Notes: generated by a model not told the origin, from the sequence alone. DNA of 40,110 nt from Gammaproteobacteria bacterium (GCA_030834065.1 JAURFX010000004.1:1-40110), one strand, 5' to 3'; shown: positions 1-10,977, counted from the stretch's first letter. Translations and numbers: made by a program.

Positions 1-128
1 CAGGCGATAACATAAAAATGAAGGTAGAGTTGATTGCACCGATCGCAATGGAAGACGGTTTACGTTTTGCTATCCGTGAAGGCGGTAGAACCGTGGGCGC
101 AGGTGTGGTCTCAAAAATTATAGAGTAA
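1..128 (+). CDS. tuf: Elongation factor Tu, C-terminal end (truncated by window start)
   Basis: Frame 3 reads [41 protein letters not shown], the typical EF-Tu C-terminus; directly upstream of rpsJ. Confidence 0.95.
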   Translation, partial: GDNIKMKVELIAPIAMEDGLRFAIREGGRTVGAGVVSKIIE

Positions 129-138
129 GCGGGAAAAC

Positions 139-453
139 ATGGCAGATAATCAAAAAATTAGAATAAGACTGAAAGCATTTGATCATGGTTTGATTGATAA
201 ATCGGCTAAGGAAATTGTTGATACAGCTAAAAGAACAGGTGCAACTGTTAGAGGTCCTATCCCACTACCTACAAAAACTGAGAGATTTACTGTACTAATT
301 TCTCCACATGTTGATAAAGATGCTAGAGATCAGTATGAAATACTTACACATAAGAGGTTGATGGACATTATACAACCGACCGATAAAACGGTCGATGCCC
401 TTATGAAGCTTGAGTTGCCTGCAGGTGTAGACGCTCAAATTAAATTAAATTAG
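139..453 (+). CDS. rpsJ: 30S ribosomal protein S10
   Basis: [45 protein letters not shown] is a conserved S10 sequence. Confidence 0.98.
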   Translation: MADNQKIRIRLKAFDHGLIDKSAKEIVDTAKRTGATVRGPIPLPTKTERFTVLISPHVDKDARDQYEILTHKRLMDIIQPTDKTVDALMKLELPAGVDAQIKLN

Positions 454-463
454 TTTGATTATT

Positions 464-568
464 ACAGTTTAATTGATAAACTGTGCCACTTTCTGAGTAT
501 TCAGATGTGATATTAAGTTGCCTTTTTATAAATAAAGGGCTGAAGCTCTTACCCAACGAAGTAAGCGC
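464..568 (+). promoter_or_regulatory. Candidate structured leader upstream of rplC (four consecutive potential hairpins)
   Basis: Inverted repeats read directly: ACAGTTTA-ATTGA-TAAACTGT (464-484); TCTGA-GTAT-TCAGA (492-505); GCCTTTT...AAAGGGC with one G-T pair (520-540); CTTAC...GTAAG (548-565) with outer GC/GC. Confidence 0.5.
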
Positions 569-587
569 GGATAAATAGAGGATAAAA

Positions 588-1226
588 ATGAGCTTAGGAT
601 TAGTTGGCCGCAAATGCGGTATGACGAGAGTTTTCTTAGAAGACGGCATATCTGTTCCTGTTACAGTTTTGCACGTGATCCCAAATAAAATCACTCAACT
701 TAGAACTGATGAAACCGATGGCTATAATGCTGTTCAGGTTAGTTATGAATCTGGTAAAGCGAAAAATCTCAATAAATCTATCTCAGGACATATCACCAAA
801 GCAAACCTTCAATCTTGTTCATCGATGCATGAGTTTAGAGTAGAAAGCCTTGCAGAGCTCAATCTTGGCGATGAAATTAATCTGTCCCTCTTTGAATCTA
901 TAACTGCTGTTGATGTTTCTGGAAAAACTAGGGGTAAAGGATTTGCAGGTACTGTAAAAAGGCATAATTTTAGGATGCAAGATGCAACACATGGTAACTC
1001 AGTAAGTCATAGAGTTCCTGGTTCAATCGGGCAAAACCAGACACCTGGAAGAGTTTTTAAAGGAAAAAAAATGTCAGGTCATATGGGTAATGTTAATAGA
1101 ACATCTCCCAATCTTGAGGTTCACAAAATTGATTTAGAAAAAAACCTTTTATTAGTTAAAGGTTCAGTTCCTGGCGCCCCTGGAACAGAAGTAATTATTA
1201 CTCCATCTGTTAAAAGGAAATCTTAA
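588..1226 (+). CDS. rplC: 50S ribosomal protein L3
   Basis: [16 protein letters not shown]...[13 protein letters not shown]...[27 protein letters not shown]. Confidence 0.98.
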   Translation: MSLGLVGRKCGMTRVFLEDGISVPVTVLHVIPNKITQLRTDETDGYNAVQVSYESGKAKNLNKSISGHITKANLQSCSSMHEFRVESLAELNLGDEINLSLFESITAVDVSGKTRGKGFAGTVKRHNFRMQDATHGNSVSHRVPGSIGQNQTPGRVFKGKKMSGHMGNVNRTSPNLEVHKIDLEKNLLLVKGSVPGAPGTEVIITPSVKRKS

Positions 1227-1828
1227 TGATTATTAAATCAAATACAGCCAAAGAGATTGAAGTTACCGATAAGGCTTTTGCTGTAGATTATAATGAATCT
1301 CTCGTTCATCAGGTTATCGTATCTGAATTCTCTAATAGACGTGCTGGAACAAAAGCGCAAAAAAATAGATCTGCGGTTTCAGGCGGTGGGAAGAAACCCT
1401 GGAAACAAAAAGGTACAGGCAGAGCAAGAGCTGGAACTACAAGATCAAACATATGGGTTGGTGGCGGTAGGGCATTTGCTGCTCAACCACGAGATCACTC
1501 TAAAAAAATTAATAAAAAAATGTATCTGGCTGCTATGAGATCAATCTTTTCAGAACTGTATAGGCAAGAAAGGTTAGTTATAGTTGATGAATTTCAGTTA
1601 GACACTCCAAAAACAAAGAATTTTGTTGAGAAAGTTAAATCTATCGGCATTTCAAATGCTCTTGTTATTGTTGAGTCATTTGATGAAAATCTATGGCTTT
1701 CAGCACGCAACCTTCATAGTTTTGAAGTTTGTTTAACTAGTCAAATTAATCCAATCTCGCTGATAGAATTTGAAAATGTAATTGTTACCTCCAGTGCGCT
1801 TAAAATTATTGAGGAGCGTTTGTCATGA
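1226..1828 (+). CDS. rplD: 50S ribosomal protein L4
   Basis: Conserved L4 motif AGTKAQKNRSAVSGGGKKPWKQKGTGRARAGTTRSNIWVGGG; position in S10 cluster. Confidence 0.98.
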   Translation: MIIKSNTAKEIEVTDKAFAVDYNESLVHQVIVSEFSNRRAGTKAQKNRSAVSGGGKKPWKQKGTGRARAGTTRSNIWVGGGRAFAAQPRDHSKKINKKMYLAAMRSIFSELYRQERLVIVDEFQLDTPKTKNFVEKVKSIGISNALVIVESFDENLWLSARNLHSFEVCLTSQINPISLIEFENVIVTSSALKIIEERLS

Positions 1829-2118
1829 GTACTCATAAAAATGTTGTTTTGGGCGTTGTCATTTCTGAGAAATCTAATATGAATTTTGAGTCATCAAACG
1901 CCATCATATTAAAAGTAAGAAAAGAGGCAACTAAGCTTCAAATCAAAAACGAGATTAACAAATTTATGGGTGTTCAACCATTAAGTGTGCGAACAGCTAA
2001 TGTTCAGGGAAAAATTAAAAGGCACGGTCAAACTTCAGGAAGACAAAAGTCATGGAAAAAAGCTTTTGTTAAATTTTCTCCAGGTACCGATATTAGTCAA
2101 TTTAGTGCTACTGAATAG
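1825..2118 (+). CDS. rplW: 50S ribosomal protein L23
   Basis: 97-aa L23-like sequence (VVISEKSN...[30 protein letters not shown]); between rplD and rplB. Confidence 0.97.
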   Translation: MSTHKNVVLGVVISEKSNMNFESSNAIILKVRKEATKLQIKNEINKFMGVQPLSVRTANVQGKIKRHGQTSGRQKSWKKAFVKFSPGTDISQFSATE

Positions 2119-2129
2119 GGCAGAAAATT

Positions 2130-2957
2130 ATGACAATGCAAAAACAAAAACCCACTTCAGCCGGAAAAAGATTCGTCGTTAAAAACGTTCGTAAACATCT
2201 TTCGAGCGAAGGTCCTTACAAACCACTGACAACACCTAAGCCTAAAAATGGCGGAAGAAATAACTATGGAAGGATCACTGTTAGACATCAAGGCGGTGGC
2301 CATAAACAGCTATATAGGGTAATAGACTTTAAGAGAAATAAAGATGGTATTAGTGCTAAAGTCGAAAGGATCGAGTACGATCCAAATAGAACAGCAGAAA
2401 TTGCACTTGTGTTATACAGTGACGGGGAAAGACGTTACATAATTGCACCTAAAGGTCTTAAAGTTGATGATCAAGTACAGTCTGGTGTATCTGCCCCTAT
2501 TTCTGTAGGTAATTCGTTACCCTTAAAAAATATTCCTGTGGGTACTATTGTGCATTGTATAGAGCTTAAACCTGAGAAGGGCGCACAAATGTGTAGAAGT
2601 GCAGGTACCTCAGCACAAATCGTCGCACGTGAGAGCGGCTATGTAACTTTAAGACTTAAATCTGGAGAAATGAGAAAGGTTCTTCAGAATTGTAAAGCAG
2701 TTGTCGGTGAGGTTAGTAACTCTGACCATAACCTTGTGAAGCTTGGTAAAGCGGGTGCAAAAAGATGGAGAGGTGTTCGTCCAACTGTCAGAGGTGTTGC
2801 TATGAACCCTGTTGATCACCCACATGGTGGCGGTGAAGGTAAGACTTCAGGTGGGCGACATCCGGTGACCCCTTGGGGAAGGCCTACGAAAGGCTATAAA
2901 ACAAGATCAAACAAGAGAACTGACACGATGATTGTCAGAGGAAGAAAAGGTAAATAG
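2130..2957 (+). CDS. rplB: 50S ribosomal protein L2
   Basis: [29 protein letters not shown] and [27 protein letters not shown] motifs. Confidence 0.98.
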   Translation: MTMQKQKPTSAGKRFVVKNVRKHLSSEGPYKPLTTPKPKNGGRNNYGRITVRHQGGGHKQLYRVIDFKRNKDGISAKVERIEYDPNRTAEIALVLYSDGERRYIIAPKGLKVDDQVQSGVSAPISVGNSLPLKNIPVGTIVHCIELKPEKGAQMCRSAGTSAQIVARESGYVTLRLKSGEMRKVLQNCKAVVGEVSNSDHNLVKLGKAGAKRWRGVRPTVRGVAMNPVDHPHGGGEGKTSGGRHPVTPWGRPTKGYKTRSNKRTDTMIVRGRKGK

Positions 2958-2972
2958 TTAGGAATTTATATT

Positions 2973-3245
2973 ATGCCGAGATCAGTAAAAAAAGGACCAT
3001 TTGTTGATAAACATCTTTCTCAAAAAATTGATAAAGCTGTTGCTGAAAATAATAGAAAGCCGATTAAAACTTGGTCCAGAAGATCAATGATACTTCCAAA
3101 TATGGTTGGGTTAACAATCTCTGTTCATAATGGACGTCAACATGTTCCGATCTTGGTTAGTGAAAATATGGTTGGACATAAGCTTGGTGAATTTGCAGTA
3201 ACAAGAACTTTTAAAGGTCACTCCGGTGACAGGAAAACTAAGTAG
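2973..3245 (+). CDS. rpsS: 30S ribosomal protein S19
   Basis: [15 protein letters not shown]...[28 protein letters not shown]. Confidence 0.98.
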   Translation: MPRSVKKGPFVDKHLSQKIDKAVAENNRKPIKTWSRRSMILPNMVGLTISVHNGRQHVPILVSENMVGHKLGEFAVTRTFKGHSGDRKTK

Positions 3246-3251
3246 GTAGTT

Positions 3252-3593
3252 ATGGCAACTAAAGCTTCACATAGATACGCAAGAATCTCGCCACAGAAGT
3301 GCAGATTGGTCGCTAATCAAATTAGAGGAAAGGACGTCACTTTTGCTATTGATTTGCTTGAATTTAGCAATAAGAAGGCAGCTCGGTTATTAAAAAAAGT
3401 TTTAGAGTCTGCAATTGCAAATGCTGAAAATAATAATGGCTTAGATATTGATGAATTAAAGGTTTCTGAGGTTATCGTATCCACTGCACCAACTTACAAA
3501 AGGTTTAAAGCGCGAGCAAAGGGTAGAGGGGATAGAATTTTAAAGAGAAACAGCCACATTAAAGTCGTTGTTGATACAAATAAAGAGACATAA
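3252..3593 (+). CDS. rplV: 50S ribosomal protein L22
   Basis: [19 protein letters not shown]...[25 protein letters not shown]. Confidence 0.98.
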   Translation: MATKASHRYARISPQKCRLVANQIRGKDVTFAIDLLEFSNKKAARLLKKVLESAIANAENNNGLDIDELKVSEVIVSTAPTYKRFKARAKGRGDRILKRNSHIKVVVDTNKET

Positions 3594-3594
3594 T

Positions 3595-4266
3595 ATGGGA
3601 CAAAAGGTACATCCAAATGGAATTCGTTTAGGCATCACCAAAGATTGGAACTCTACTTGGTATGCATCCTCGAAGGACTACGCAACCTTCATTATGCAAG
3701 ACCATGCTGTAAGAGTTTTTCTTAGAGAGAAGCTTAAAGATGCATCTGTGAGTAAGATACAAATAGAGCGACCTGCTACCAAAGCTATAATTACGATTCA
3801 TACAGCTAGACCTGGTGTGGTCATTGGTAGAAAGGGCGAGGATATTGAGAGTCTTCGTCTAAAAGTTGCCAATATTCTTGAGATGAAATTACAGGATGTA
3901 AGACTTAATATTGCTGAAATCAGAAAGCCTGAGCTTGATGCACATTTGGTTGCTGATGGTATTGCTCAGCAGCTCGAGAGACGCATTATGTTTAGAAGAG
4001 CAATGAAGAGAGCTGTTACCAATACAATGAGACTTGGAGCTGAGGGTATAAAGGTTAAAGTTAGTGGTCGATTGAATGGAGCTGAAATTGCGCGATCTGA
4101 ATGGTATAGAGAAGGAAGAGTACCACTTCATACTTTTAGAGCTGACATTGATTACGGTGTGGCAGAAGCAAAGACTACCTATGGAATTATTGGAATAAAA
4201 GTTTGGATATCCAAAGGAGAAGTTTTTGACAAAGAAAATAAAACTGCTTCTGAAAAGGAAGATTAG
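3595..4266 (+). CDS. rpsC: 30S ribosomal protein S3
   Basis: [14 protein letters not shown]... start at 3595, not the track's upstream 3568; KH-domain [12 protein letters not shown]. Confidence 0.98.
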   Translation: MGQKVHPNGIRLGITKDWNSTWYASSKDYATFIMQDHAVRVFLREKLKDASVSKIQIERPATKAIITIHTARPGVVIGRKGEDIESLRLKVANILEMKLQDVRLNIAEIRKPELDAHLVADGIAQQLERRIMFRRAMKRAVTNTMRLGAEGIKVKVSGRLNGAEIARSEWYREGRVPLHTFRADIDYGVAEAKTTYGIIGIKVWISKGEVFDKENKTASEKED

Positions 4267-4295
4267 GCAATGAGCTTAGTATAGGAATATAAATA

Positions 4296-4712
4296 ATGTT
4301 ACAACCAAAGAGAACAAAATTTCGAAAGCAATTTAAGGGACGCAACCGTGGTCTTGCCCAAAGAGGAAGTCAGGTGAGCTTTGGTGAATTTGGTCTTAAG
4401 GCCGTTGGTCGTGGACGCCTTACCGCAAGACAAATAGAGGCAGCTAGACGTGCAATGACTAGAGCCATCAAGCGAGGTGGAAAAATTTGGATTCGAGTAT
4501 TTCCTGATAAGCCTATTACCAAAAAACCACTTGAAGTAAGGCAGGGTAAAGGTAAGGGTAATGTTGAATACTGGGTCGCTCAAATTCAGCCTGGAAAAGT
4601 ACTTTATGAAATGGCAGGAGTTGAAGAAGAGGTGGCAAGAGAAGCATTTAAACTTGCGGCAGCGAAACTACCTATTACAACTACATTTGTAACTAGCAGG
4701 CAGGTAGCGTGA
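4296..4712 (+). CDS. rplP: 50S ribosomal protein L16
   Basis: [24 protein letters not shown]...[36 protein letters not shown]. Confidence 0.98.
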   Translation: MLQPKRTKFRKQFKGRNRGLAQRGSQVSFGEFGLKAVGRGRLTARQIEAARRAMTRAIKRGGKIWIRVFPDKPITKKPLEVRQGKGKGNVEYWVAQIQPGKVLYEMAGVEEEVAREAFKLAAAKLPITTTFVTSRQVA

Positions 4713-4903
4713 TGGAAATACAAAAATTACGTGCAATGAAATTAAATGAACTGAGCGATGAGCTATTTAAGCTAAATAAAGAGTTATTTGAGATGAATAT
4801 AAAAAAATCTACAGGTGAAATTGTGAAGCCTCACGAAGTTAAGTCTGTGAAAAAAAATATTGCTAGGGTCAAAACCGTAATTAGCCAAATTGAAAGGGGT
4901 TGA
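4712..4903 (+). CDS. rpmC: 50S ribosomal protein L29
   Basis: [29 protein letters not shown]...VKKNIARVKTVISQ; ATG at 4712 (GTG at 4709 also possible). Confidence 0.96.
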   Translation: MEIQKLRAMKLNELSDELFKLNKELFEMNIKKSTGEIVKPHEVKSVKKNIARVKTVISQIERG

Positions 4904-4913
4904 GATAAGAATT

Positions 4914-5186
4914 ATGAGCTCAATTAATGCAAAAATAGTTAGAACCATTAGCGCTAGAGTTATATCTGAAGCAAAAGATAAAACTGCCAGAGTAGTCGTG
5001 GAGAGAAAAGTACCACATTCAACTCTTGGTAAGACTATTATCAAAAGTTCAAAGTATTTAATTCACGATGAAAGCAATAGCTGCAAATTGAATGATGAAG
5101 TAATCATTCAATCCTGCACTCCAAAATCTAAGAATAAAACTTGGGAGCTTGTAATGATTACTAAAGGCTCAGAGGAAGAAAACTAA
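4914..5186 (+). CDS. rpsQ: 30S ribosomal protein S17
   Basis: S17-like [31 protein letters not shown] at 4914 preferred over the track's TTG at 4890. Confidence 0.95.
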   Translation: MSSINAKIVRTISARVISEAKDKTARVVVERKVPHSTLGKTIIKSSKYLIHDESNSCKLNDEVIIQSCTPKSKNKTWELVMITKGSEEEN

Positions 5187-5187
5187 A

Positions 5188-5556
5188 ATGATACAAATGC
5201 AATCAAGATTAAGCGCGGCCGATAATAGCGGAGCTAGAGAGGTCATGTGTATTAAAGTCCTTGGTGGGTCAAAACGACGCTATGCTTCAATTGGCGATGT
5301 CATTAAAGTCAGCGTTAAGGATGCTATTCCAAGAGGCAAGGTGAAAAAAGGTGAAGTTTATAACGCAGTAATAGTAAGGACTGTGAAAGGTGTTAGACGA
5401 GCTGATGGGTCACTCATAAGATTTGATGGTAATGCAGCAGTATTATTAAATGCTCAACTACAGCCAATCGGAACGAGAATTTTTGGCCCGGTAACCAGAG
5501 AACTTAGAAACAATAAATTTATGAAAATTATCTCACTTGCGCCCGAGGTTATTTAA
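5188..5556 (+). CDS. rplN: 50S ribosomal protein L14
   Basis: [57 protein letters not shown]. Confidence 0.98.
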   Translation: MIQMQSRLSAADNSGAREVMCIKVLGGSKRRYASIGDVIKVSVKDAIPRGKVKKGEVYNAVIVRTVKGVRRADGSLIRFDGNAAVLLNAQLQPIGTRIFGPVTRELRNNKFMKIISLAPEVI

Positions 5557-5559
5557 AAG

Positions 5560-5874
5560 ATGAACAAGATTAAACAAGGAGATACTGTTGTTGTCATTGC
5601 TGGCAAAGATAAAGATAAGCAAGGCACAGTAACGAGTATTTATAATGGCAAGGCAGTTGTTGAGGGTATTAATATTGCCAAGAAACATCAAAGGCCAAAT
5701 CCTAACTTAGGAATTGCCGGTGGTATTGTAGATATTGAAAAGCCGATTAATATCTCAAACCTAATGGTATTAAATCCTGCAACAAATAAGGGCGATAGGA
5801 TTGGAATTAAAAAATTAGAAGATGGAAGAAAAGTTCGCTTCTTTAAATCTAATGGAGAGGTATTGGAGTCATAA
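5560..5874 (+). CDS. rplX: 50S ribosomal protein L24
   Basis: KOW motif [36 protein letters not shown]. Confidence 0.97.
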   Translation: MNKIKQGDTVVVIAGKDKDKQGTVTSIYNGKAVVEGINIAKKHQRPNPNLGIAGGIVDIEKPINISNLMVLNPATNKGDRIGIKKLEDGRKVRFFKSNGEVLES

Positions 5875-5875
5875 T

Positions 5876-6415
5876 ATGGCGCGTTTAGCAAAAATTTATC
5901 TAGATACAATCAAGCCTGCACTGAGAGAAAAGCTTGGCATTGCTAATGATATGGCTATCCCTAAGATTACTAAGATTACGATCAACATGGGCTTAGGTGA
6001 GGCTGTAACGGATAAGAAAGTCATTGAAAAAGCAGTTGAAGATTTGAGAAAAATTTCAGGTCAGCAGCCGGTTGTATGTAATGCGAGAGTTTCTGTTGCT
6101 AGTTTTAAACTTAGAGAAGGATTTCCAATCGGATGCAAAGTGACGCTGAGAAGAAATAAAATGTATGAATTTCTAGACCGCTTAGTCTCTATTGCTCTTC
6201 CTAGGGTGAGAGACTTTAGAGGCTTAAATGCAAAAAGTTTTGATGGAAGCGGTAACTACAATCTAGGCATTAGAGAGCAAATAGTTTTTCCAGAGATAGA
6301 TTATGATCAAATTGATTCGATCAGAGGTCTCGATATCGCAATTACAACTACAGCAAAGACTGACAAAGAAGCCAGAGCGCTACTTGAGGAATTCGGTCTC
6401 CCACTGAGGGGTTAA
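5876..6415 (+). CDS. rplE: 50S ribosomal protein L5
   Basis: [21 protein letters not shown]...[16 protein letters not shown]...[11 protein letters not shown]; start at 5876 rather than 5822. Confidence 0.98.
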   Translation: MARLAKIYLDTIKPALREKLGIANDMAIPKITKITINMGLGEAVTDKKVIEKAVEDLRKISGQQPVVCNARVSVASFKLREGFPIGCKVTLRRNKMYEFLDRLVSIALPRVRDFRGLNAKSFDGSGNYNLGIREQIVFPEIDYDQIDSIRGLDIAITTTAKTDKEARALLEEFGLPLRG

Positions 6416-6420
6416 GAACT

Positions 6421-6726
6421 ATGGCAAAAAAATCAATGATTAACAGAGAAATTAAGCGCGCAAAGCTTGTAGAAAAATATAAAGACAAAAGAGCATTGCT
6501 CAAAGAGATTATAAGCAGTCCAAAGACTAGCTCTGAGGAAAAATATGACGCGCAAATGAAATTACAAACCCTACCTAGAGACTCTAGTCCAAGTAGAGGA
6601 AGAAATCGTTGTGCCTTGACGGGTCGTTCTCGAGGTGTTTATAGAAAATTCGGTCTTGCAAGAACTAAGTTAAGAGAAGCAACTATGAGAGGTGATCTTC
6701 CTGGTTTGTCTAAGGCCAGTTGGTAA
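6421..6726 (+). CDS. rpsN: 30S ribosomal protein S14
   Basis: [16 protein letters not shown]...[41 protein letters not shown]. Confidence 0.98.
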   Translation: MAKKSMINREIKRAKLVEKYKDKRALLKEIISSPKTSSEEKYDAQMKLQTLPRDSSPSRGRNRCALTGRSRGVYRKFGLARTKLREATMRGDLPGLSKASW

Positions 6727-6735
6727 GGAGTTTTT

Positions 6736-7131
6736 ATGTCATTTAATGATCCAGTTGCTGATATGTTAACAAGAATTAGAAATGCACAATCAGCAAGAAA
6801 GTTTAATGTTGAAATACCGTATTCAAAACTGAAGGCTTCAATTTCAGAAGTGCTTTTGAGCGAAGGTTATATTAAAAGTATTGATAGCAAGGGCGAAGGA
6901 ACAAAGAAAATGATTGCTATCGAGCTTAAATATTTTGAAGGAAAGCCAGTTATTGACTTTATTGATAGAGTGAGCAGACCTGGTCTCAGAGCATATAAAC
7001 CAAAAAATGATCTGCCGAATATTCTTGGTGGTCTAGGATGCGCTATTGTCTCAACATCGCAGGGCTTGATGACAGACAGGGAAGCCAGACAGAAAGGAAT
7101 TGGTGGAGAAGTTTTGTGCGTAATTTCATAG
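6736..7131 (+). CDS. rpsH: 30S ribosomal protein S8
   Basis: MSFNDPVADMLTRIRNAQ...VSRPGLRAYKPKNDLPNILGGLGCAIVSTSQGLMTDREARQKGIGGEVLCVIS. Confidence 0.98.
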   Translation: MSFNDPVADMLTRIRNAQSARKFNVEIPYSKLKASISEVLLSEGYIKSIDSKGEGTKKMIAIELKYFEGKPVIDFIDRVSRPGLRAYKPKNDLPNILGGLGCAIVSTSQGLMTDREARQKGIGGEVLCVIS

Positions 7132-7140
7132 GAAACTAAG

Positions 7141-7674
7141 ATGTCAAGGTTAGCAAAAAGACCAGTTGAGTTTAACAAAGATACTTCAGTTACGATATCT
7201 GAGGGAGTGTTATCTGCTAAGGGAAAATTAGGAGAGCTCGTACTCGAAATCCATCCTTTAATTGATATCATTCAAGATGAATCATCTTTATTTGTCAAAG
7301 CTAAAGATGAATCAGTTGAAGCAAAAGCTTTGTCAGGTACATTCAGGGCTCTTGTAAGCAATGTGATTGAAGGAGTTTCAAGTGGATTCCAAAAAAGCAT
7401 GACTCTTGTTGGGGTTGGATACAGAGCTCAAGCACAAGGAAACAAGCTTAATTTAACACTAGGTTTTTCTCATCCAGTCGAATTTGATATTCCTGAAGGA
7501 ATCACCATTGAAACGCCAAGCCAAACTGAATTATTAATTAAAGGCATTGATAAGCAAAAAGTTGGACAAGTAGCTGCCAATATAAGAAAGTTTAGACCAC
7601 CTGAGCCTTATAAAGGGAAAGGCATTCGTTTTACAAATGAAAGGATAGTTTTAAAAGAAGCTAAGAAAAACTAA
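7141..7674 (+). CDS. rplF: 50S ribosomal protein L6
   Basis: MSRLAKRPVEF...FQKSMTLVGVGYRAQAQGNKLNLTLGFSHPV...IRKFRPPEPYKGKGIRF. Confidence 0.98.
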   Translation: MSRLAKRPVEFNKDTSVTISEGVLSAKGKLGELVLEIHPLIDIIQDESSLFVKAKDESVEAKALSGTFRALVSNVIEGVSSGFQKSMTLVGVGYRAQAQGNKLNLTLGFSHPVEFDIPEGITIETPSQTELLIKGIDKQKVGQVAANIRKFRPPEPYKGKGIRFTNERIVLKEAKKN

Positions 7675-8024
7675 TGAGTAAAAAAATTTCCAGAATTAGA
7701 CGATCAAAAAAGACGAGAAGTCGAATTAGAATTCAAAAGGTTGAAAGACTGATGATACATAAAACACCAAAGCATATTTATGCCTATTTGGTTGATAAGG
7801 ATGACCGTGTAATCACCTCTGTATCTTCCCAATCTAAAGATATCCGAGATAAAGTGAAATACACCGGTAACTGTGAAACTGCAGCTGAGGTCGGTAAGTT
7901 ATTCTCATTAAAAGCCCAAGAGCTTGGCATAAAAAAAATTGCCTTTGATCGATCTGGTTTTAAATATCATGGAAGAGTTTTAGCTCTTGCAAATGCTGCT
8001 CGTGAAGCAGGTATGGAGTTTTAA
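7674..8024 (+). CDS. rplR: 50S ribosomal protein L18
   Basis: KHIYAYLVDKDDRVITSVSSQSKD...KIAFDRSGFKYHGRVLALANAAREAGMEF. Confidence 0.98.
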   Translation: MSKKISRIRRSKKTRSRIRIQKVERLMIHKTPKHIYAYLVDKDDRVITSVSSQSKDIRDKVKYTGNCETAAEVGKLFSLKAQELGIKKIAFDRSGFKYHGRVLALANAAREAGMEF

Positions 8025-8525
8025 ATGGAAGTTGAAGTACTTAAAAGCGAAGAACTAGTTGAAAAGTTAGTTTCTGTAAACAGAGTAGCCAAAGTAGTAA
8101 AAGGCGGTAGAGTTTTTGGATTTACTGCACTAACGGTAGTCGGGGATGGAAATGGCTCGGTTGGTTTTGGCTATGGAAAGGCTAAAGAACTCCCTATTGC
8201 TATTCAAAAAGCAATGCAGTCAGCAAAAAAAGAAATGAAACAAATTTCGCTTAATAAAAATACTATTTATTATCCAATTAAAGGTAGACATGGTGCTTCA
8301 AAGGTTTATATGCAACCTGCTCCTGACGGAACAGGCATTATTGCTGGAGGGGCCATGCGTGCAGTCTTCGAATGTGCGGGAGTTTCAAATGTGACAGCTA
8401 AAAGCTTTGGCTCTAGTAATCCAATCAATATTGTTAGGGCTACTATGAATGCTTTAGAGAACATTAAGTCCCCAGAGTATATGGCAAAGAAAAGAGGAAA
8501 GCAGGTAAACCAAATTTTAGGTTAG
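8025..8525 (+). CDS. rpsE: 30S ribosomal protein S5
   Basis: [55 protein letters not shown]. Confidence 0.98.
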   Translation: MEVEVLKSEELVEKLVSVNRVAKVVKGGRVFGFTALTVVGDGNGSVGFGYGKAKELPIAIQKAMQSAKKEMKQISLNKNTIYYPIKGRHGASKVYMQPAPDGTGIIAGGAMRAVFECAGVSNVTAKSFGSSNPINIVRATMNALENIKSPEYMAKKRGKQVNQILG

Positions 8526-8528
8526 AAC

Positions 8529-8717
8529 ATGGCAGATAAAAAAATTAGAGTTACCTTGGTTAAGAGTAGATTTGGAAGATCTCCAAATCATAATCACTGT
8601 GTATTAGGGCTTGGATTAAAAAAAATTCATCAAACAGTAACAGTAATGGATACACCACAAAATAGGGGCATGATCAATAAAGTGTCATATCTATTAAAAG
8701 TAGAGGATTTATCATGA
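8529..8717 (+). CDS. rpmD: 50S ribosomal protein L30
   Basis: [54 protein letters not shown]. Confidence 0.97.
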   Translation: MADKKIRVTLVKSRFGRSPNHNHCVLGLGLKKIHQTVTVMDTPQNRGMINKVSYLLKVEDLS

Positions 8718-9157
8718 AATTGAATTCACTAAGTTCTGCACCTGGATCAAGAAAGAAGGGTAAGAGAGTCGGCAGAGGGATCTCAGCCGGTCAAGGGAAA
8801 ACCTGTGGTCGAGGTGTAAAAGGACAAACCTCTAGGTCAGGTGGATACCATAAAGTAGGATTCGAGGGCGGTCAAATGCCTATTCAAAGAAGACTCCCTA
8901 AAGTTGGCTTCACCTCAAAGGTTTCAAGTGAGCATGCAGAATTAAGGATATCGGAACTAAATTTAATATCAGAGGAGATTATTGATATTAATCTCTTAAT
9001 TAAAAAGCATCTTGTTCCACAATCTACAATAAAGGTTAAAGTGTTTTTATCAGGTGAGCTGACTAAAAAGGTTCAGCTTGGATCTGGCATTAAGGCAACA
9101 AAGGGCGCAAGAGCCAAAATTGAAGAGCTTGGAGGGTCAATTACCGACAATGGCTAG
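8714..9157 (+). CDS. rplO: 50S ribosomal protein L15
   Basis: [63 protein letters not shown]. Confidence 0.98.
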   Translation: MKLNSLSSAPGSRKKGKRVGRGISAGQGKTCGRGVKGQTSRSGGYHKVGFEGGQMPIQRRLPKVGFTSKVSSEHAELRISELNLISEEIIDINLLIKKHLVPQSTIKVKVFLSGELTKKVQLGSGIKATKGARAKIEELGGSITDNG

Positions 9158-10493
9158 AATTCCCCAATCCAACCCACAAGGACTCCTTGAGCAAGCATCT
9201 AAGCTTACTGAGCTCAGGCAAAGGTTCCTATTTTTGATTGGAGCATTGGTGGTTTATCGAGTCGGTACCTTTATTCCAGTACCTGGCATTGACCCAGTTG
9301 CGCTAGAACAATTTTTTCAGGCTCAATCAGGAACTATTTTAAGTATGTTTAACATGTTCTCTGGTGGAGCTTTGTCCCGTTTGTCAATTTTTGCACTCGG
9401 GATTATGCCATATATTTCTGCGTCAATTATCATCCAGATGGCAACGCATATTGTCCCTGGACTAACTCAGTTAAGAAAAGAAGGCGAATCAGGAAGACGA
9501 AAAATAATTCAATACACCAGGTATAGTACTGTGCTTTTATGTGCTTTTCAGGCTATGGCCGCAGCATCAGCACTGCAGAGTCAAAATGTTGTGATCAATC
9601 CCGGAACCTCGTTTGTAGTTGTTGCTACTATCACATTGGTTACTGGAACTATGTTCCTAATGTGGTTGGGGGAGCAAATTACTGAAAGAGGTATTGGAAA
9701 TGGAATTTCAATGATTATTCTTGCAAGTATCATTTCTGGCCTTCCGTCCGCAATTGGGGGAACGTTAGAGCTTGTAAGTACAGGAGGTATGAATCAAGCC
9801 ATGCCTCTTATATTAGGTATTTTAATAGTAGTCATTACCGTCTTTGTTGTATTTATGGAGCGTGCACAAAGAAGAATTACTGTTAATTATGCAAAAAGAC
9901 AACAAGGCAGAAGAATGTTTGCTGGCCAAACATCTCACCTGCCATTTAAGATTAACATGTCCGGTGTCATACCTCCGATTTTTGCTAGTTCTATTATATT
10001 GTTTCCCGCAACCATTGCTGGATGGTTTGGTGGGGGTTTTGCTGCTGGACAGTCTGCAAATACGCTTCAAAGAATTGCAGCAACACTAGCCCCAGGTCAA
10101 CCTTTGTATATTCTTTTGTATGCACTTTTAATTATGTTTTTCTGTTTCTTTTATACATCATTAGTTTTTAACGCTAAAGATACATCAGAGAATTTAAGAA
10201 GATCAGGTGCATTTATTCCTGGCATTAGGCCTGGTCAGCAAACTGCAGAATACATTGATAAAGTCCTTACAAGATTGACACTTTGGGGTGCTTTTTATAT
10301 TACATTTGTATGTTTACTCCCTGAGTTTATGATTTATCGATTTAGCGTTCCCTTTTATTTTGGAGGTACTTCGTTACTTATCATTGTAGTTGTGTCAATG
10401 GATTTTATGTCACAGCTGCAAGCTCATATGATGAGCCATCAATATGAAGGGCTCATGAAGAAAGCAAATTTAAAGGGCTACAGCAAAGCTTAG
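9150..10493 (+). CDS. secY: Preprotein translocase subunit SecY
   Basis: [10 protein letters not shown] start at 9150; [10 protein letters not shown]...[15 protein letters not shown]...[13 protein letters not shown]...[13 protein letters not shown]. Confidence 0.98.
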   Translation: MARIPQSNPQGLLEQASKLTELRQRFLFLIGALVVYRVGTFIPVPGIDPVALEQFFQAQSGTILSMFNMFSGGALSRLSIFALGIMPYISASIIIQMATHIVPGLTQLRKEGESGRRKIIQYTRYSTVLLCAFQAMAAASALQSQNVVINPGTSFVVVATITLVTGTMFLMWLGEQITERGIGNGISMIILASIISGLPSAIGGTLELVSTGGMNQAMPLILGILIVVITVFVVFMERAQRRITVNYAKRQQGRRMFAGQTSHLPFKINMSGVIPPIFASSIILFPATIAGWFGGGFAAGQSANTLQRIAATLAPGQPLYILLYALLIMFFCFFYTSLVFNAKDTSENLRRSGAFIPGIRPGQQTAEYIDKVLTRLTLWGAFYITFVCLLPEFMIYRFSVPFYFGGTSLLIIVVVSMDFMSQLQAHMMSHQYEGLMKKANLKGYSKA

Positions 10494-10504
10494 GTAGGAT
10501 TGCA

Positions 10505-10618
10505 ATGAAAGTTAGAGCATCAGTAAAAAAAATATGTAGAAATTGTCGAATTATTAGACGTCATGGGGTACTTAGAGTAATTTGCTCTGACCCAAGACAC
10601 AAGCAAAGACAGGGATAA
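10505..10618 (+). CDS. rpmJ: 50S ribosomal protein L36 (below the ORF-track length cutoff)
   Basis: Own translation: [37 protein letters not shown]. Confidence 0.97.
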   Translation: MKVRASVKKICRNCRIIRRHGVLRVICSDPRHKQRQG

Positions 10619-10620
10619 TT

Positions 10621-10977
10621 ATGGCTAGAATAGCAGGAATAAACATACCAGATCAGAAGCATGTCCTTATTGCCTTGACTCATATTTATGGCGTAGGCAA
10701 AACAATGGCAGGTTTAGCATGTGAGGCTGCTTCTATAAATCCTTCTATGAAGGTTAAAGATCTTACCGAGGATCAATTAGAGCAACTCAGATCTTTTCTG
10801 GCACAACATTTAACTGAGGGAGATCTTAGAAGAGAAGTTGCGATGAATATTAAACGACTTCAAGATCTTGGCTGCTACAGAGGAATAAGACATCGACGAG
10901 GGTTACCTCTTAATGGCCAAAGAACAAGAACCAATGCAAGAACCAGAAAAGGCCCTAGAAGGGCGATTAAGAGGTAA
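10621..10977 (+). CDS. rpsM: 30S ribosomal protein S13
   Basis: [28 protein letters not shown]...[31 protein letters not shown]. Confidence 0.98.
   Translation: MARIAGINIPDQKHVLIALTHIYGVGKTMAGLACEAASINPSMKVKDLTEDQLEQLRSFLAQHLTEGDLRREVAMNIKRLQDLGCYRGIRHRRGLPLNGQRTRTNARTRKGPRRAIKR

Noticed and set aside
440-694. Minus-strand 84-aa ORF over the rpsJ-rplC spacer and rplC start
   Set aside because: Antisense to rplC and the candidate leader, no recognisable domain; expected spurious ORF.
1293-1538. Alternative-frame 81-aa ORF inside rplD
   Set aside because: Nested in the clear L4 frame; low-complexity shadow of conserved L4 sequence.
4270-4284. Mini-ORF ATGAGCTTAGTATAG before rplP, sharing ATGAGCTTAG with the rplC start
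   Set aside because: Only MSLV*; a 10-nt match to the rplC start is plausible by chance and there is no other evidence of duplication or leader-peptide function.
9822-10089. Overlapping ORFs on both strands inside secY (9822-10070 -, 9844-10089 +)
   Set aside because: Fully within the conserved SecY frame; no domain signal.
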